Assembly: GCF_001280225.1 (NCBI RefSeq)
Contig: NZ_CP009253.1
Span: 186,001-250,000 of the forward strand
DNA from: Buchnera aphidicola (Aphis glycines)
GTDB lineage: Bacteria > Pseudomonadota > Gammaproteobacteria > Enterobacterales > Enterobacteriaceae
Reading direction: 5' to 3'
DNA length: 64,000 nucleotides
Shown here: positions 63,002 through 64,000 of the stretch, piece by piece
Layout: each line of letters starts with the position of its first letter
How positions within the stretch are numbered: the first letter of the stretch is position 1
The notes under the pieces: generated by a model
Told to the model about the DNA's origin: nothing
Seen by the model: the letters and a program-made list of their open reading frames with translations, nothing else
The model's database searches: none
Program-made: the position numbers and the translations under genes

Positions 63002-64000
63002 ATGAAAAGAATAAATATAGTATTATATTGGACAGTATTTATTTTCAATCTATTGTTAATCTCAGGAATGTCTTGGGGAAATAAAAATTTTACCTCTAAT
63101 AATATTTCTTCTACGCCTACTATTCCTAGTTTAGCTCCTATGTTAGAAAAAGTTATGCCTTCAGTAATTAGCATTAATATTGAAGGAAGCACTGTCATTC
63201 ATAGTGCTCGTTTACCTCACCAATTTCAACCGTTTTTTGATGATAACTCTCCTTTTTGTCAAAAAAATTCACCTTTCCATAATTCTCCTTTTTGTCATTC
63301 TAATTCGAATTCCAACAGTACTCACGAAAAATTTCGCGCACTAGGATCAGGTGTTATTATTGACGCTGAGAAAGGATATGCTGTAACTAATAATCACGTT
63401 GTAGAAAACGCTAATACAATACAAGCTCAATTAAGTGATGGGCGTCGTTATGAAGCTTATGTCATTGGGAAAGATGCAAGATCTGATATTGCTTTAATAC
63501 AATTAAAGAATGCGAAAAATTTAAGTGCAATTAAAATTGCCGATTCTGATACCCTTAGAGTCGGTGATTATACTGTAGCTATTGGCAATCCTTATGGCCT
63601 TGGTGAGACTGTTACGTCTGGTATTATTTCTGCTTTAGGCAGAAGCGGGTTAAACATTGAGCATTACGAAAATTTTATTCAAACCGATGCAGCTATTAAT
63701 AGAGGTAATTCAGGTGGAGCTTTGGTTAACTTAAATGGTGAGTTAATAGGAATCAATACTGCAATATTAGCTCCAGATGGAGGTAATATAGGTATTGGTT
63801 TTGCAATTCCTGGAAATATGGTTAAAAACCTTACAGCTCAAATGGTTCAATTTGGACAAGTGAGACGCGGTGAGTTAGGTATAATAGGCATGGAATTAAC
63901 TTCTGATTTGGCAAAAATCATGAAAATTAATACTCATAAAGGTGCTTTTGTTAGTCAAGTACTACCCGATTCTTCTGCATTGCAAGCAGGTATTAAAGCT
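63002..64000 (+). CDS. htrA: Periplasmic serine protease DegP/HtrA, 3' end outside window
   Basis: DegP is a periplasmic protease and chaperone for misfolded envelope proteins. 333 codons are visible and the frame is open to the window end. A signal peptide (about residues 1-25, ending near SGMSWG) precedes the trypsin-like domain with catalytic His132 (TNNHVV), Asp162 (RSDIAL) and Ser237 (GNSGGALVN). The loop with two cysteines (SPFCQ...SPFCH) resembles the DegP LA loop. The first PDZ domain starts near RRGELGIIGMEL. The ATG at 63002 follows GAGAAAGAAATA. Confidence 0.96.
   Translation, partial: MKRINIVLYWTVFIFNLLLISGMSWGNKNFTSNNISSTPTIPSLAPMLEKVMPSVISINIEGSTVIHSARLPHQFQPFFDDNSPFCQKNSPFHNSPFCHSNSNSNSTHEKFRALGSGVIIDAEKGYAVTNNHVVENANTIQAQLSDGRRYEAYVIGKDARSDIALIQLKNAKNLSAIKIADSDTLRVGDYTVAIGNPYGLGETVTSGIISALGRSGLNIEHYENFIQTDAAINRGNSGGALVNLNGELIGINTAILAPDGGNIGIGFAIPGNMVKNLTAQMVQFGQVRRGELGIIGMELTSDLAKIMKINTHKGAFVSQVLPDSSALQAGIKA

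Noticed and set aside
1-64000. CRISPR arrays, insertion sequences, prophage or toxin-antitoxin genes
   Set aside because: I saw no regularly spaced direct repeats, transposase motifs, phage genes or paired small toxin frames; all coding content is explained by core genes.
1-64000. tRNA or rRNA genes
   Set aside because: Apart from the tRNA-like ends of ssrA, I found no cloverleaf with T-arm TTCNANNC and matching acceptor; a tRNAscan-SE run would settle it.

Overview
This window is a piece of the chromosome of an obligate insect endosymbiont, almost certainly Buchnera aphidicola from aphids. The evidence is the very high A+T content, proteins that are close to but slightly shorter than their Escherichia coli counterparts, short non-operonic gaps, no mobile elements, and the gene order itself: ackA-pta / yfaE-nrdB-nrdA-gyrA / ahpC / ung / grpE / nadK / bamE / ssrA / grxD / rnt / sodA / pth-ychF / thrABC / hpt / panBC-dksA / truA-(mrcB)-secA-(mutT) / coaE / guaC / aceEF-lpdA / speDE / mtn-erpA / the dcw cell-division cluster / ilvIH / apbE / htrA. 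This matches the Buchnera backbone as I remember it. The assignment rests on recognition, not on a database search.

Layout. 1-9.3 kb: acetate kinase (its 5' end is outside the window) and phosphotransacetylase, then ribonucleotide reductase with its ferredoxin and DNA gyrase A on the minus strand. 9.5-18.1 kb: mostly single housekeeping genes on alternating strands, including a DUF2076-type protein, a peroxiredoxin, tmRNA on the minus strand and MnSOD. 18.2-27.3 kb: threonine biosynthesis (thrABC), purine salvage (hpt), pantothenate synthesis (panB, panC), dksA and truA. 27.3-29.8 kb: a 2.45-kb stretch with no open frame that holds the decayed remains of mrcB (penicillin-binding protein 1b). 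29.8-34.7 kb: secA, a second relic (mutT), coaE and guaC. 34.9-42.0 kb: pyruvate dehydrogenase (aceE, aceF, lpdA) and spermidine synthesis (speD, speE). 42.2-59.2 kb: mtn and erpA, then the dcw cluster on the minus strand (rsmH-ftsL-ftsI-murE-murF-mraY-murD-ftsW-murG-murC-ddlB, a gap, ftsA-ftsZ), lacking mraZ and ftsQ. 59.3-64 kb: ilvIH (branched-chain amino acids), apbE and the start of htrA/degP.

How the genes work together. Threonine and branched-chain amino acid synthesis, pantothenate and spermidine production fit a nutritional symbiont; pyruvate dehydrogenase with ackA-pta gives acetyl-CoA and acetate metabolism; nrdAB-yfaE, gyrA, secA, grpE and tmRNA are core housekeeping.

The most striking signal is decay centred on homopolymers. 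Five otherwise well preserved genes (ung, truA, ftsW, murE, murF) are each broken by a one-base shift inside a run of 10-11 A (coding strand). Three of the five are in peptidoglycan synthesis, and the main bifunctional synthase PBP1b is a clear pseudogene. Either these genes are rescued by polymerase slippage at poly(A), as has been described for Buchnera, or the cell-wall pathway is being lost. Other notable points are a 41-bp perfect inverted repeat between lpdA and speD, a C-terminally short FtsL next to a missing ftsQ, an Asp-to-Asn change in the catalytic motif of AceF, and terminator hairpins whose imperfect pairs are G-U wobbles only on the transcribed strand. I found no CRISPR array, prophage, insertion sequence or new multi-gene system.
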